Positions 26,476 to 38,989 of a stretch of 64,000 nucleotides of DNA are shown one piece after another (position 1 is the first letter of the stretch; every line of letters begins with the position of its first letter). Source of the stretch: Mycoemilia scoparia (lineage: Eukaryota; Kickxellomycota; Kickxellomycetes; Kickxellales; Kickxellaceae). The notes under the pieces were generated by a model, which did no database searches, was not told the origin of the DNA, and saw nothing but the letters and a program-made list of their open reading frames with translations. The stretch is from positions 62,001 to 126,000 of the forward strand of contig JANBPU010000023.1 in assembly GCA_027575805.1 (NCBI GenBank), written 5' to 3'. Made by a program: the position numbers and the translations under genes.

Positions 26476-27092
26476 CTATTTATTTTCGTTGTAAAAAAAC
26501 AAGCTTGTTGAAACATAATTTTCTACATTGACACTGTATACGTACAACCTTATGGCCTGCAAGTTATATGGTACATGCCTTTAGCTCAGCAATACTTAGC
26601 GGCATTTCTATATAGACAAATTGGCTTGAGGATACAAGAAAAGGAGACAGCGATTTGGGCATGGAAAACCCTGTTTATTTTATCTTTGAAGCGTCAAATT
26701 AAATCGCCCAATCGCAAGTCTTTTTGGACTTTTAGTAAACAGCATGTGTGGATTGTTACAAACAAACCCACTAAAGATACAACCAAGTGCTCCTCCACTC
26801 ACACAATAATCCCTACCAAAAATTGCATTTATTTTTCCTTCATACTTTTAACCATATAAATAAATATATATATATACATATACATCCACTAAATATACAA
26901 AGCGCATTCCCACAATTCATCACCCTTGGACATAAATTGCAACACAGTATGTAGTAAATATACCAGCTCTCTGACAATTTGCCAAAAGTTGAAGCAACTT
27001 AATTCAGTTCTGTTGCAATTCGTGCCTCAAGCTATTAGTATCAATTATTTGACATTGCTTTGCTTGACCATGTAGAATACCAAAACGCAGAT
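26476..27092. other. Divergent region between DONSON and SSX2IP-like genes
   Basis: Probably contains the DONSON first exon on the minus strand and the promoters of both genes. A (TA)n-rich tract lies near 26860-26885. The plus-strand open frame at 26575-26859 is low-complexity and not accepted as a gene. Confidence 0.4.
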
Positions 27093-30000
27093 ATGATGTG
27101 GGACAGATATCAACTTCACGATGACCACCCTGATCACCTAAGCGATTTTTCTGACGGGTTCAAACGCACACCATCCCCCACATACCGCTATTCCTTCCAG
27201 GCAGAACAGACCTCTTCTGGAAGCGCAAAGCGTAGGACCGAGGCCAAAATAATGGACCCACACGCAATGCTGCACTTCCTTAACCGAGAGATTGTTTCCT
27301 ATGGTCTTCCAGGACCTTTGAGACTCCCCGAGCATGACGAATACCTGGAAGATAACCAAAGAATAGTTGAATGTCTCTCAGCACTTTTGGTCCAAAAACA
27401 GGTAGGCCCACTTTCTTGCATCCCAGCCCCACAAGCACCACTGCAATGCCCAAGAATAACAACGGATGACTGCGATCACTCTATTACAGAAAGACACGGA
27501 GTTCCGCCAAGACATGGACGACGAAATGCGTAAAGCCATGGGCGAAGAAGAGGCAAATAACTTCAAGATTGTAAGCACAAACCTTATGCTTTCCTAAACC
27601 TGCGTATACTATAACCTGATTTATAGTTCTGGGCCTGAAATATTATATCAACAATCCACATCGTCAAATGCCCCTATATACATATAGTCACAATTGAAAA
27701 AACAGCTTGAACTATCCCAAAGAGAAGCTGCAGAACTCAATTCGAAAGTGGCGTAAGTCCCTAACAAACATGTCCTCCTATAGTTTTCATACACTTGATT
27801 TACCAACACCAAACCATCACATTTAGATCACTGCAAAAAGCCAACAATCAGCTAAACTCTGAAAAGAAAAAGGCACTTTCTGAACTTCGCACTGTCAAAG
27901 CAAACTACGAATCAACCAAAATACAGTTTCAGGCAAGATTCCTTAAAGAACCTTTTAATGCTTTACTGCACATATTATGGCATGCAAGTCTAAAAGCACT
28001 CTCGATTTCTACATTAGCATGATATCAAAAAGCGTGACCAAGAATGCAGCAAACTAAAAGAAAGAATTCAGAAAGCTATTGGAGAAAAGTCGCGTAATGC
28101 CAAAATCTCCTTTGAGCTCCTAAACCCACCAGCAAGATCATCGCCATCAAGTCCAGCCAGCAACATCGGCACAGTAAGAGTTTATTTTAGTGAACTATTG
28201 TGCAAAATTGTGCAGACAGATAGACCGATCGCCAAGAGTGGCCATTGCTAACATCTGCGATACTCTTGACCTAGGAACGACAGCTGATCAACGAACTTTT
28301 GAATAAATACGAGGACAATGAAAAAAGAATTCTCTCCGAGCTCGAAAACTATAAGAAAATGGTTAGAAACCTATCACGAAGCATCCGTCAACTAGTCCCA
28401 ACACAAAGCGCTGCGGCGGATAGTTTGGACATCAGTGATGGGGGCAATACAGACGAGCTATCAATGGATGAACAAGAAATCGCAAAGCTTGAAAAATCTA
28501 CGCTCACCGTGATAGAGATGCTCTCCAAGCACATCGAAGAGCTAAAACTCAGTATGAATGACCGGGCAGATCCGGAAGAGATTGTGACTCGCGACAATAT
28601 CATATCTGAGCTTGAGGAGGAAATAGAGAGACTCAAGAAGGAGATTGGTGAGTTTGTTTTTTATTTTGGTATATGAATTTGAAAAACTGGCCATATGGGT
28701 AGTTATTTTTGAAGGACTAAGTTTTACTAGTAGGCCAGTTTCAGCTTGCATACTAATCCCCATATATCTTCATTGACCAATGCTTCATTATGCACTATCT
28801 GCATTTAGCCTTTCAAAAATAATCACTCATATGTAAGATTATTTTTGAAGGGCTACTAATTTTTACCAGTAGGCCAGTAGTTTCAGCCTGCATACTGGCC
28901 AGCCTATATTATCATTGATGATATTGATTTAGCCCTTCATAAATAACTACCCACATTTGCTTTATAGTCCACTAAATGGCTGTGATGCTGCTATATAGAC
29001 GATCTCAAGTCCCAGCTTGAGGGCAAAGAGCGAGTTTTAGATATAGTGTCATCCACAGACTTTATCAAAGGAACCTCAGACAACGCATTCAACACCTCAA
29101 TGTAAGTATGCATCATTTCATTTCACCATGTACAGACATATCTTCACACCAGAATTGAAAGAGAAACTAAATGGCCACGAATTCCTATGTTCTCTGGCTT
29201 AGATCTGAAATGACACTTGAAGAGCTTGAGGCCGAAAGAAAGGCTCTAAATGCAGAAAAACAACAGCTGGAAGAAGAGCGAAAGAGATTCACGGAAGCTG
29301 CCATAGAGCTTGGGAATGAGCGCAGCTTATTGAAGGTAAGATCTTCTTGAGTACTATCGATCCATTACGCTTGGTGTGCATCTTTTCATAGCTCTACTAA
29401 CACACTTGGATCCGAAAATTTGTTTGTAATTTAAAAAATCTAGAAAGAGCGGGATGAGTTTGAAACTCGCAAGTCGGGAGCAGCCACTGGAAAGCTCCTT
29501 GATGGTCTTCCAGAAACTCCACAATGGCTCAAGGATGCCGATATCAACCAAGCCACACCTCAGCTGTATTCAAAGCTGCAAGACATGATGCTGGCCACGC
29601 CCCTTGGGGCGCTATATACTGCACAGATGAACACACTGCTGCGCCAGCAACAGCATCTGCAAATGGCAGCAGGACAGTCGATGTCGCCATTACCAAATAA
29701 TGCATCCGCAGCCATAGGGCTTGAGCCCCAAGATCATGCCACACCACTATGGAACAAAAAGATTGCTGGCGATAAAGATGCTGCTGCTAGTCCTGATGTC
29801 CAGGAAAATGGGCCCACAAAGCCATTGGCTGAAGATATCACCAACAAGCTACGAGAAACGACGATAGCAGAAAATATGAAGCGTACACCCACTACACGCG
29901 GATTAGCACCACATTTGGAGACAGCAGAACGGGCACGAGCAACACATACCCGCCAGCAAGGCACGCCACCATCGCCTCACTCTCCGCCTCAGACACGCAC

Positions 30001-30292
30001 ACCAACAGAGATCCGCCAATCTCGAGGACCACGAATGTGTACTCGACCAGGATGTGCGGCTCATACCCCACATTCGCATGACGGAAGCCCGGATGCCAGT
30101 GGCAGGAGGCCTATGGAGCTAAAGCCGCCAGTCCCAAAATTCCGCAAAGCACCCAACTCCACTGCCGCATCGCCTTCGGCCAAGAAACCCCTGCCTTCAA
30201 GAGAGCTAAGATCAAAGGGATCCATGGCAAAAATAACACCAGAAGACAAGCAACCAGGCACAAGACTGCGGCCATCATCAAGAATGCGTTAA
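27093..30292 (+). CDS. SSX2IP: ADIP/SSX2IP-family coiled-coil protein (Msd1-like)
   Basis: Nine exons: 27093-27401, 27490-27570, 27688-27752, 27827-27932, 28018-28173, 28275-28647, 28999-29101, 29203-29335, 29444-30292 (724 aa). An acidic leader precedes the ADIP domain: AMLHFLNREIVSYGLPGPL, then RIVECLSALLVQKQ and EFRQDMDDEMRK, followed by long heptad coils (LKKQLELSQREAAELNSKV, IISELEEEIERLKKEI) and a basic, Pro/Ser-rich tail. Family members (human SSX2IP, fission yeast Msd1) anchor microtubule minus ends at centrosomes or spindle poles. Intron 4 (27933-28017) is GC-AG with donor GCAAGA. Intron 6 (28648-28998) holds a tandem pair of MITEs. The start is the first ATG of the frame giving MMWDRYQ. 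Confidence 0.82.
28693..28832. mobile_element. MITE-like element, type B, in SSX2IP intron 6 (first of tandem pair)
   Basis: 140 bp, ATATGGGTAGTTATTTTTGAAGG to CTTTCAAAAATAATCACTCATAT, type-B interior (TTTTACTAGTAGGCCAG). Its last four bases ATAT are the first four of the next copy. Confidence 0.8.
28829..28956. mobile_element. MITE-like element, type B, in SSX2IP intron 6 (second of tandem pair)
   Basis: ATATGTAAGATTATTTTTGAAGG to CCCTTCATAAATAACTACCCACAT. The interior CAGCCTGCATACTGGCCAGCC matches other type-B copies. It shares ATAT with the preceding copy. Confidence 0.8.
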
Positions 30293-30485
30293 TATTAATA
30301 ACATTTAGTAGACATCTGCAAGCAATAAACCGAACTAATATTGAATTTCACAGTCATGGTTAGGACATGGATTTTGCCAAACATTTAAATATTAAATAGG
30401 TATTTTTGAATGCTGGATTGAAAAGCTATTATTGGTGAAATATATATGTTTTTGTGCGAGCGTGTGGTAATTTACAAGAAAAGCT

Positions 30486-30502
30486 GGTATATATATATAT
30501 AT
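30486..30502. repeat. (TA)n microsatellite
   Basis: Short TA run in the 3' region between the convergent SSX2IP-like and uS19m genes. Confidence 0.8.
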
Positions 30503-30540
30503 GGGGAGGATATGCTTCCGATCCACAATTTTTGTAGAGT

Positions 30541-30819
30541 TTATTTGTTCTTGGTTAGGCGATAACTAAACTTCTTTCTTGTGTGGGAGAATTCACCCAA
30601 TTTGCGACCAATCATTTCCTCAGTGACAATTACGGGCAAGTAGCCATTACCATTGTGAACAAGGAACCGACCACCAACCATGTTGGGCATAATGGTGCAA
30701 GCGCGAGCCATTGTTTTTATAGGTGTTCCAGAACGGATCGCCTCTTGTAAATTTGGGAAATGCACAAAGTAAGGGCCCTTCCAGGCAGAACGGGCAAGCG
30801 AAACCATTGATGAGCGCAT
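30541..30819 (-). CDS. RSM19: Mitochondrial small-subunit ribosomal protein uS19m
   Basis: A single 92-codon frame of bacterial S19 size. [11 protein letters not shown] at the start corresponds to the S19 RSVKKGPF signature; [44 protein letters not shown] is the conserved rRNA-binding core, and the basic C-terminus ([14 protein letters not shown]) is typical. It belongs to the head of the mitochondrial small subunit. The length and bacterial type distinguish it from cytosolic uS19. An ATAG acceptor-like site lies just upstream of the ATG, so a noncoding 5' exon is possible. Convergent with the SSX2IP-like gene (about 250 nt). Confidence 0.92.
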   Translation of the reverse strand: MRSSMVSLARSAWKGPYFVHFPNLQEAIRSGTPIKTMARACTIMPNMVGGRFLVHNGNGYLPVIVTEEMIGRKLGEFSHTRKKFSYRLTKNK

Positions 30820-31363
30820 GATCTATAGACCGGATATGTATATATATATATATACTGCGAGAACCTTTGGGCCGGGTAGCTGGGCAGGAAGGGATATTTG
30901 ATAAGCAAAGCAATGTAAGGACAAGGATTGGAAAAACCAAGATGATAGTGGTGGTATTTTGCATTGAAAAAGGAACAGTGGAAAATTAGGTGTAGACAAC
31001 CTTCAACAGAAAATTTGATCTGGTGATTAGCCGTGATTCTAGACGGAGAGTCATGGAAAGCCCTAAAAGGAAGGGCTTGGAAAGAGAAGCGGATTTTCTC
31101 TTGGCAAGGCCTGAATGTTTGTGTGTGTGTGTTTGTGCATATGCGATGCTTCGCTATGTTAGGTGTCTCCTTTCGCAGGTCGGCCTGTCACAGCCTGGTA
31201 ACTCTTGGCACCACCAGCTTTCTTCTTTGGCACTTACTTATTTCCTATACAACCAGACATTTCTGCTTTCTACACCTTTCTCTAGCTATTATTGTATTTT
31301 TGAACACACTACTGTTTTATATACTTGCCTGACCTTGCATTTAGCCAGAAAGTTCCCTTCAAT
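30820..31363. other. Divergent intergenic region between uS19m and HSE1
   Basis: Contains (TA)n at 30836-30855 and a short (GT)n run near 31121-31134. Open frames on both strands here lack any recognisable protein features. It presumably holds the two promoters. Confidence 0.5.
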
Positions 31364-33864
31364 ATGTTCCGGTCTTCAAGCGCCGCCGAGGAGCTGGTCA
31401 GTAAGTAACGTCATTGGTACATTCAACGGTAGCTACATACAGCTATAGCACTGACTCTTTCATTAAAGGGCCCGAGGCACTAAATGCAGCATTCTTGCTA
31501 TCCACATTATATAGAGAAAGCGACCGATGAGAAGCTCACCACCGAAAACTGGGAGTTGATTATAAACATAAGTGATCGCATAACCTCTGCCGAAGAGTAA
31601 GCTGTCTGTCTACCCTTTTAGCCTCCACAAATTCAAATAGAAAGTAGGCTACGACACATACTATGTTTTAAATGACTAATAGAGCCAGCGAGTTCTTCAA
31701 GGCCATCAATAAACGCATGATGCACCGCAATGCCAATGTGCTCCTATACACCCTTTCGGTATGTTTGCCTACACATGTATATATGCATATACCAATTCCC
31801 ACATTGTATCTTATCCTTACTAACAACCATTCTGTTGCTTCTGCCAGCTGGTTGAATCCCTAGTCAAGAATCGTGGCCAGTATGCTAACCCCGAGGTAGC
31901 ATCCCGTGCCTTTACAACAACGCTAGTACGGGTTTTGAATGACAAGGTATGCTTTATCTCGTTGCAACGCTTGGCATGTGGCCTCTGCTTGCAATCTTTA
32001 ATATATGAGAGATTATCTTTGAAGGGCTAAATGCACGCTATGTATGGCAGTGTGTCAATTGATGATAACTTAGGCTGGCCAATATGCACGATGAAACTGG
32101 CCTACTAGCAAAACCCAGCCCTTCAAAAACAGCGATCCATATGACTGACAATGTATATATTTTTAATTATACAGAACACACACAGCGAAGTGAAAAAGCG
32201 CATACTTGGCAACATCCAGCAGTGGGCATTCGACTTCCGCCAGGACTCAAACCTTAGTTTGATGGAGGAGACATACCTCAAACTACGTAGTGAAGGTAGG
32301 CTTTATCTGCCAATGGCGTCATGCTGTAATTCATAACTATAAATGACAGGCCTAAAACTGCTTTCTTACTATGCTGACAATTATAGGAATGCGCTTCCCT
32401 TCGCCTCAGAAACCAGAAAAGATCCCAAGGGTATGTAAACAGATGCACGCACAATATCCCAATACCTTGTTCCATTGTTATATACATCCGCATGGCCCTA
32501 ACACCACATCCTTTTTTGGATAGTCTGAGCGTGATCTTGAAAAAGAGGAAGAAGAATTGCAGCTGGCCTTGGCCCTATCCCTTTCTGACTACCAGAGCAA
32601 GTCAAACCAGGTAAGCTTTGTGTATTTACATCTATTATTTGCAAGACTAGTACCGGATATTCAGACTCATGTTCTGCAATTGCATTTTAGAAAAGCAACC
32701 ATATCCGCCAAGAGATCAAGCGTCAATCTGAGAATTCACAATCTGGCGCCTCGTCATCCGCAGAGAGAAAGGCTACGCTTTCTCAAAAGAAACTAAAGGT
32801 CAAAGCGCTTTACGATTTCAAGGCCACAGAGTCCGGAGAACTGGGCTTTTACAAAGACGATGTGATCACTGTACTTGACCAAAAGTTCCGCGACTGGTGG
32901 AAAGGGGAGCTACGTGGACACACAGGAATCTTCCCTGCAAATTTCGTTCAGCTTGTTGATGGCTCCAAAGCCAGCACGGCTAAAAGGACCGATATTGAAT
33001 CACAGGTATTCAGCGAAGCAGAAAACATTGAGATCCTGCTTAGAAAGCTCAGCAGAATAGATCCAAGGCGCGAAAACCTTTCTGAAAACGAGGAAATCCA
33101 GGTATTTATCTATAAAAACCACTGCACAATTCTATTAAAATATATGCTTAATGTTTACAAGCAGCGGCCTAACCCAACGCGCACTCATTCATAGTCCCTG
33201 TATAGCTCCACTCTATCGCTCCGTCCAAAGATCGTCAGCCTGATAGAGGAGTATGCTCGCAAGAAGGAAAAGCTTGAGGAAATCAACCGGCAGATATCTT
33301 TTGCAAATCAGACATACGACGGCCTAATGAACCCATCATTCAATCCCGGCCAGCAACCGCCACCACCACATCGTAAGTTGAGAAAAACTTTCTAGATACA
33401 TTTTAGATGCCAAAAACCTCGTTTCTGGAAAGACGCTTATTGATGCATTCCTGAGCATGTGGACTGCTGCCTTTACCTGTTATTCTAATCTTAATCCATA
33501 ACACTGTATCTTTTATTGTCATTTAGTCTACGGGTCTGACCCATACATTAACCAGCAACAACAACCACCACCACAGACGTATCAGCCACATCCTCCTGCC
33601 CAGCAGCCACCCTATCCTCAGCAACACCAATATATGCCACAAGGACAAGCATACCAACCATATTCGTCTGCACCCCACATTCCTCAACAACCACCGCCAC
33701 AACAGCAGCCGCCACTGCACCCAGCACAGCCCCAATACAGCAACCAGGCACCACCGACCCAGGCCAGTACCTCGGTTTACCAAACCCAGCCAGTACACCC
33801 CCATGGATCCCAGCAGCAGGCATATCCTGCCAGCAATGCCCCAACATACCTCAGTCCATACTAA
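31364..33864 (+). CDS. HSE1: ESCRT-0 subunit Hse1/STAM
   Basis: Ten exons: 31364-31400, 31515-31596, 31683-31758, 31848-31946, 32175-32295, 32387-32430, 32524-32610, 32691-33101, 33195-33372, 33527-33864 (490 aa). VHS domain at residues 8-145 (ENWELIINISDRI, FFKAINKRM, LYTLSLVESLVKN, LGNIQQWAFDF); ubiquitin-interacting motif EEELQLALALSLSDY; SH3 domain VKALYDFKATESGELGFYKDDVI...WWKGEL; coiled GAT-like region IQSLYSSTLSLRPKIVSLIEEYARK; then about 110 residues rich in Pro, Gln and Tyr. Hse1 with Vps27 sorts ubiquitinated cargo at endosomes. Intron 4 (31947-32174) contains a MITE. The acceptor at 33195, not 33206, restores the frame. Confidence 0.93.
32003..32142. mobile_element. MITE-like element, type B, inside HSE1 intron 4
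   Basis: 140 bp, ATATGAGAGATTATCTTTGAAGGG to CCCTTCAAAAACAGCGATCCATAT, interior GGCTGGCCAATATGCACG and CTGGCCTACTAGCAAAA as in type B. Confidence 0.82.
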
Positions 33865-34093
33865 TAACCTCATACTAACACATTAGTAAATTTACTATAG
33901 TATAACTAATAGCATATTTGTATATTTGCTTGTATGCTGACTACTTTTTCGCAATGTTGTATCAAGATTTTGGAAATGAAGTTATATAATTCGAAGCTAC
34001 ATAGCTTTTGTCATTTGATTGAAACATGCATCGTTGGCATCTTAATCTAATGTGGTGATGCTTTTTATTCTGAAAAATAATACGATTGATCCA

Positions 34094-34853
34094 CTATTTA
34101 ACATAGGCATCAAAAGCCCCCTCCATGTTTAGTACCTTCTTTGGCCTGTATGTGAAAGGCATGATACCTAACCATTTGAAAACCCATACATATATAGTTT
34201 TAGTAATAGTGCAAAATGCTGCACTAGGTACGATTTGAAGGGATAAACAGATTTGAGTACTTACCAAAGGCACGGGCTCTCCTGATGGCCTTGGCGACCT
34301 TTCTCTGTGATTTTGCGCTAAGCTTTGTCATGTACTTGGGCTTGATGCGTCCCATCTCTGTCACGTATTCAGACAAAATCCTCGAGTTTTTGTATTCATG
34401 CAATGGGTTTATTCCCAGCCTTTTGAAAGGATCAATAGACCTTTTTTCTCCGAATAGACTTTCCTGCGTCTTTTGGTTCCCCTCGTTAAGATCCCGGGGC
34501 TTATAAACCTCTTTGGCCTGGAACTTGTTCATATACTGGACATTATTTGGGCCCGGTCTCACTATTGTATTTAAACCATAGTATTAGGCATTATTTCTGT
34601 TCATGTCCTTATTTTTTCCTGGCAATTTATGGCTTAATTATTCTTGAATTTATGCTGCGAATTGCTTACCTGCCATTTTAATTGGATTGAGCAAATTGTT
34701 GAGGTCTTTCTTGGCCTTGGAAATTGCTGTTTTTGACTTCATGATTGCTGCCTCCCCTTCTGCATTTTGTTGTTGAAGTGCTGTGTGATGGAAGGTTCTG
34801 AAGAAACTGAATCCCTGAGGAGCTCTTTTAAAATATGTCCTAACGCACTGCAT
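34094..34853 (-). CDS. RSM18: Mitochondrial small-subunit ribosomal protein bS18m
   Basis: Three exons: 34853-34670, 34561-34265, 34167-34094 (184 aa). The start at 34853 gives an Arg-rich, acid-free import leader (MQCVRTYFKRAPQGFSFFR). A roughly 60-residue mitochondrial extension precedes the S18 core: DPFKRLGINPLHEYKNSRILSEYVTEMGRI, then TKLSAKSQRKVAKAIRRARAFGIMPFTYR, the bacterial S18 C-terminal signature, with a short tail ending AFDAYVK. It is a platform protein of the mitoribosomal small subunit. The 25-residue last exon is essential: it supplies the PFTYR motif. Tail-to-tail with HSE1. Confidence 0.9.
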
Positions 34854-35124
34854 TTCCTTCTCTATTATTATCAATGTGTCTTGTTTCTGAAAACTATATG
34901 GTGCTAAATCAAAAAATGAAAGTCAAGTTGCCTGTCATTTCCCATATCTTTGTTTTCTTGTCCTTTTGAAAACTTGCCTATAGATACCAACCAAATTGGC
35001 CTTAATTTTCAAATCGCCTGATCCTTGATCAAAATTATACTCCTCTCTAGCTCTTTATTCAAAGGCATCTTTTCATGAAAAAATGGGCTATTTATTGTGC
35101 AAGTGTATACATTTAAAACAACGA

Positions 35125-35880
35125 CTATTTCTCTTGTTGGTCCAAAACCACGCTAGCATACGGCTGCAGCTTCCACAAAGCTACACAAAGATCCATTTGC
35201 GATTTATCCAAATTATCTTTGGCCAAGATTTTTGACAATAACTCCTGTATAAATCCATGTATATTCATGTCAGTATTGTCTGGTCGCAAAATAATATATT
35301 CCATTGCTTCTTTTTCATAAATCAAACTAACCTTTAATTGGAATTCCTTTTCAAAATGGAAGATCAACTCCTATAATTTTCCATCATTATTCTTAATACA
35401 TTGATATGATTTGAGTTCTTGGTATATTTATGCATTCTCATCAACTTACTTTTTCATTCACAGCTTCCATAGATTCTCGTAGATGGTCATACATTTTGTG
35501 TAGTATTATGCGAACTATAGTATATAGGCTTCAATATCAGAAACAAAACACCAAGCCATTGCCGTCTTTCTATTAATAATCTCAAAAGGACATCTTACAT
35601 TCTCCAACCCCTTGGGCCAGTTTGCCTAGTATATAAAATTGTCACTACTATCAGCCCTGATCCGTATGTGTGCACTTTAAAACCATATATATATATATAT
35701 ATAATATATAGACACCCTCAACTAACCATATGCCTTATCACCTTCGATAGACTTTATCCAATGTTTTTGCCTTGCACTCCATTCGCTGGTCCTAGTTTTT
35801 ATAAAGCACCTGCTTATATTTAATGGCTGGTTATCAGTATTCAAAAAGTGAATTGTATTGTAGACTCACAGGCTGTCCAT
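35125..35880 (-). CDS. Small five-exon protein of unknown function
   Basis: Exons 35880-35870, 35791-35742, 35625-35599, 35514-35450 and 35370-35125 join in one frame to 132 aa (MDSLTSEWSARQKHW...). The first coding exon is only 11 nt and the third 27 nt. The protein is helical and amphipathic (RIILHKMYDHLRESMEAV, LIFHFEKEFQLKVSLIYEKEAMEY) with an acidic, Leu-rich end. No signal, TM or known motif is seen; it could be a small subunit of a larger complex. The 3' exon is the most secure part, the micro-exons less so. It starts 243 bp from the divergent SF3A3 gene. Confidence 0.55.
35685..35709. repeat. TA-rich microsatellite in an intron
   Basis: A run of TA units interrupted once (ATAATATATA), inside the second intron of the small gene at 35125-35880. 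Confidence 0.85.
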
Positions 35881-36122
35881 CGCGATAATTACCAATGGAA
35901 TTAAATGAATAGACCCCTTAGCATAAAAAGCATGCGTGCAATGCTTTAACCTCATATTCCAATAGAGATCGAATCTATAGCCATCAAGAAATGGGTATCT
36001 CTGGTTATGGGCTACCCATAATATTAACGCCGCTACTGAAACTATGGCGCCCAGCTTTTATTTTTTCCAGATTAATAAATCTCATTCATCATATACTTAT
36101 ACCAATCATCTACCATCAAACA

Positions 36123-37998
36123 TGGAAAGCATAATTGAACAGCAACGAATTGCTTTTGAAGAGATTGAACGGCTGCAGCAGGCTTCGGTCGATTTATACC
36201 TGCAACCAGTATTAACCCACAAGGATAATCTCCTACGCGAACAGAAAATCAGCCACTTTGTTGACCAAATCCAGAAACTGAGCAAAACTCAGCTTGAAGT
36301 TTACAATGATGAATCGGAAAAGCGCAAAAAGGAGCTCACTGATATGTCTGGCAATAGTGCATTCAAGGAGTTTTACTCCAGACTGGACGATATAAAGCAC
36401 CATCATAAACAAAATCCATTCCTTGTAGCCGAACCTATGGAGCTTGAGTATTTGAAGTATAAAAGAATTGACACTTCTGAAAATGGCCGCCATAAAATTG
36501 ATGATAAGGACAAAGATAATAAGCCCGATGAATCTTTGAAGCTATCGTTCGCTACTGAACAGGACTATGAGCAGTTGGAGGCAATGTTTTCTGGCGAAGA
36601 AGTGTTGGGTCGTTATCTAGATCTTAATGTCCAACACACTATCTACCTAAATCTCAAGGGTGCATCTAAGCTATCCTACATTGACTACTTGAAACAATTT
36701 GGTGCATTTGAAAGATACCCTCAAGCCAACAAGAATGCAAACTATTTAGAGCAAGTAATCCCTTCGAATATCACTACCTATATATGCAAATCAAACGCAT
36801 GTTTTCTAAACAATTGTTTATAAATTTTTAGGTACCTTGAAAACCTCCGAGATTATCTAGAAGGGTTTTTCAAAAGATCCAATCCCCTACTCGATATCCA
36901 AGAAATTCAACAAAAATCAATACAAAAGTTTGAAAAAGACTGGAAGAGTGGGAAGGCAAAGGGCTGGGATTTGAATCAGCAGCAAGAAAAAAGCAATGAT
37001 TTATTCTGCACACCGTGTAAGTATATGATTTGAGTTAGATGAACGATTGACTCTAATTTCAGTTCACAACAACTTGGATTAATGAAATATAATACCTTTG
37101 AATAACCCATCTAGGTAACAAGCTGTTCCAAACTGAATCCACTTTTAAAAACCACCTTGGTGGTCGAAAGCATAAGAAAGCAGCAACCAAAGTATTGAGT
37201 ACGGCTGATAACCCTGGAAATCAAAAAGCAGACCTACCACACAAACATGAAAATATTGCCAGACTAGAGTATATTATAAGAGAGTATATACAGGTACTGA
37301 AAAAGACAATACAAAACACTCACGAAAATGTAGAAAGAAAACAGGCATTAACTGGAAATGAGCGCGATGTAAGCAATAACCTATATATATATATATATAT
37401 ATATCATTCTACCTTAATATAAACAACTTTAACCCAATTTTATACCACTTTGCACACTTAGCAAGAAATGCAGGAAGAAAATATTGAGATCCCAGACTCT
37501 GATGAGGACGATGAAGAACATATCTACAACCCACTTAAACTTCCTTTGGGCTGGGATGGCAAACCCATCCCATACTGGCTTTACAAGCTACATGGACTTG
37601 GTGTTGAATATCCATGTGAAATCTGCGGAAACTATATATACAAAGGAAGAAAAGCATTCGACCGCCACTTCCAGGAAGCACGACATGCAAGTAACATGCG
37701 CCGCCTTGGTATTACAAATACAAGACAATTCCATGACATCACCAAAATAGACGATGCAATCAAATGTAGGCCATGCACATCATCTTAAGCTTATTGTGGT
37801 TTATTTGTCATTTATATTGATATTAACCAAACATATTTAATGTATATTAATATAGTGTGGGAAAAGGTAAAACAGCAGTCCTCTATGCTTAGCAGCGCAG
37901 TAGCCAATCCAGAAACTTTCGAAGAGTTTGAGGATAATGAAGGCAATGTGTTTAACAAAAAAACCTATGAGGATCTTAAGCGTCAGGGCCTAATATAG
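36123..37998 (+). CDS. SF3A3: Splicing factor 3A subunit 3 (SF3a60/Prp9)
   Basis: Five exons: 36123-36750, 36832-37016, 37115-37368, 37462-37765, 37855-37998 (504 aa; human 501). The N-terminal helical SF3a60 region ([32 protein letters not shown]) is followed by [17 protein letters not shown] and LSYIDYL. A matrin-type C2H2 finger lies at [26 protein letters not shown]. The C-terminal DUF3449/zinc-finger part includes [17 protein letters not shown] and [19 protein letters not shown], ending LKRQGLI. The protein is part of U2 snRNP and needed for prespliceosome formation. The first intron (36751-36831) is GC-AG with donor GCAAGT; the nearby GTAATC would break frame. Intron 3 contains (TA)n. 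Confidence 0.94.
37382..37404. repeat. (TA)n microsatellite in an intron
   Basis: Eleven or so TA units in intron 3 of the SF3A3 gene. Confidence 0.9.
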
Positions 37999-38316
37999 TT
38001 TACTTTTACTGAGTTTCATTTTCTAATAGATTTTGTCTAATAACAAATGAAATAGGTTCACAGTTATATCTAAACAATAATAACAGGTTATCTAGGAAGA
38101 TTTTATTTAATAGTATCCACAGCTCTAATTAACATAGTATAGTACCGATATGGCTAGTACTCCAGAAATTAATCTAGTAACATTTTAGAGGAGATCGCAC
38201 CATCTATATATTCTGTCAATTAAACTGGATAGGTAAATATTGAAGGGAAATAGTTCTGTGTGCAATTAATCATGGAAGATGATAAAACTAAGCAATGTTT
38301 TTTATATAACGTTAAT

Positions 38317-38437
38317 ATATGGATCATAATTTTTGAAGGGTGAATTTTGGTGACCACTGATTATAGGGGCTATCACAGCTAAATGGATGTCCAGTTTTAC
38401 TAGTAAACTTTTACCCTTCAAAAATTATTGCCCATAT
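38317..38437. mobile_element. MITE-like element, type A (first of tandem pair)
   Basis: 121 bp. ATATGGATCATAATTTTTGAAGG and CCCTTCAAAAATTATTGCCCATAT are near-perfect inverted ends; type-A interior. The terminal ATAT is shared with the next copy. Confidence 0.85.
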
Positions 38438-38576
38438 TAATAGTAAACTTTGAAAGGCTAAATGCAGATAGTGCATGATGATATGTTGGCCAATGATAAT
38501 ATTGACTGGACAATATACAGGTTGAAACTGACCTACTAGTAAAAATCAGTAGCCCTTCAAAAATTATTGCCCATAT
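38434..38576. mobile_element. MITE-like element, type B (second of tandem pair)
   Basis: About 143 bp. The left arm has diverged (ATATTAATAGTAAACTTTGAAAGGC), the right arm is intact (CCCTTCAAAAATTATTGCCCATAT), and the interior is type B. Confidence 0.75.
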
Positions 38577-38989
38577 ATCTTGTTTACTTTTAACTAATTA
38601 GCTAATAAAACATGTGCCAGCTACTGTCTTTTCTATTTACTCTTATGAGTAATTACTTTACTAGCTTAAATATAATTCATCATCTTTTTATTCTCATAAA
38701 TATTTTTATTTTTTATTTTCATAAATAAAACTCTAATAAGGTACTTTTGGTATTTATTTATTGGTGTGATATCCTTCAGTGTCACACATATCATTGTGTT
38801 TACTCAAAAACAATTGGATCACTACATCTAATAAAGCAGTAATAAGAAAATCATTGATTAAAGAAATCAGATTTATATGGTCAGAGTTCACAAGGCTTTG
38901 GGCAAACTGTGCCCCCCTCCCCCAGGAATTGCACATGAAAAAGCTCATGGTTGGGCCAAAATCTGAGGGTTTATTTCTGCCTGCCATAC

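Noticed and set aside
26530..26600. DONSON first exon with a GC donor (GCATGT) as an eighth GC-AG intron
   Set aside because: The donor is weak and no protein conservation constrains this exon, so it is not counted.
33206..33372. HSE1 exon 9 starting at the TATAG acceptor (33201-33205)
   Set aside because: That acceptor shifts frame; the ATAG at 33191-33194 gives SLYSSTLSLRPKIV, as expected for Hse1.
33523..33873. 116-codon minus-strand frame rich in Leu/Trp
   Set aside because: It is the antisense shadow of the Pro/Gln-rich tail of HSE1.
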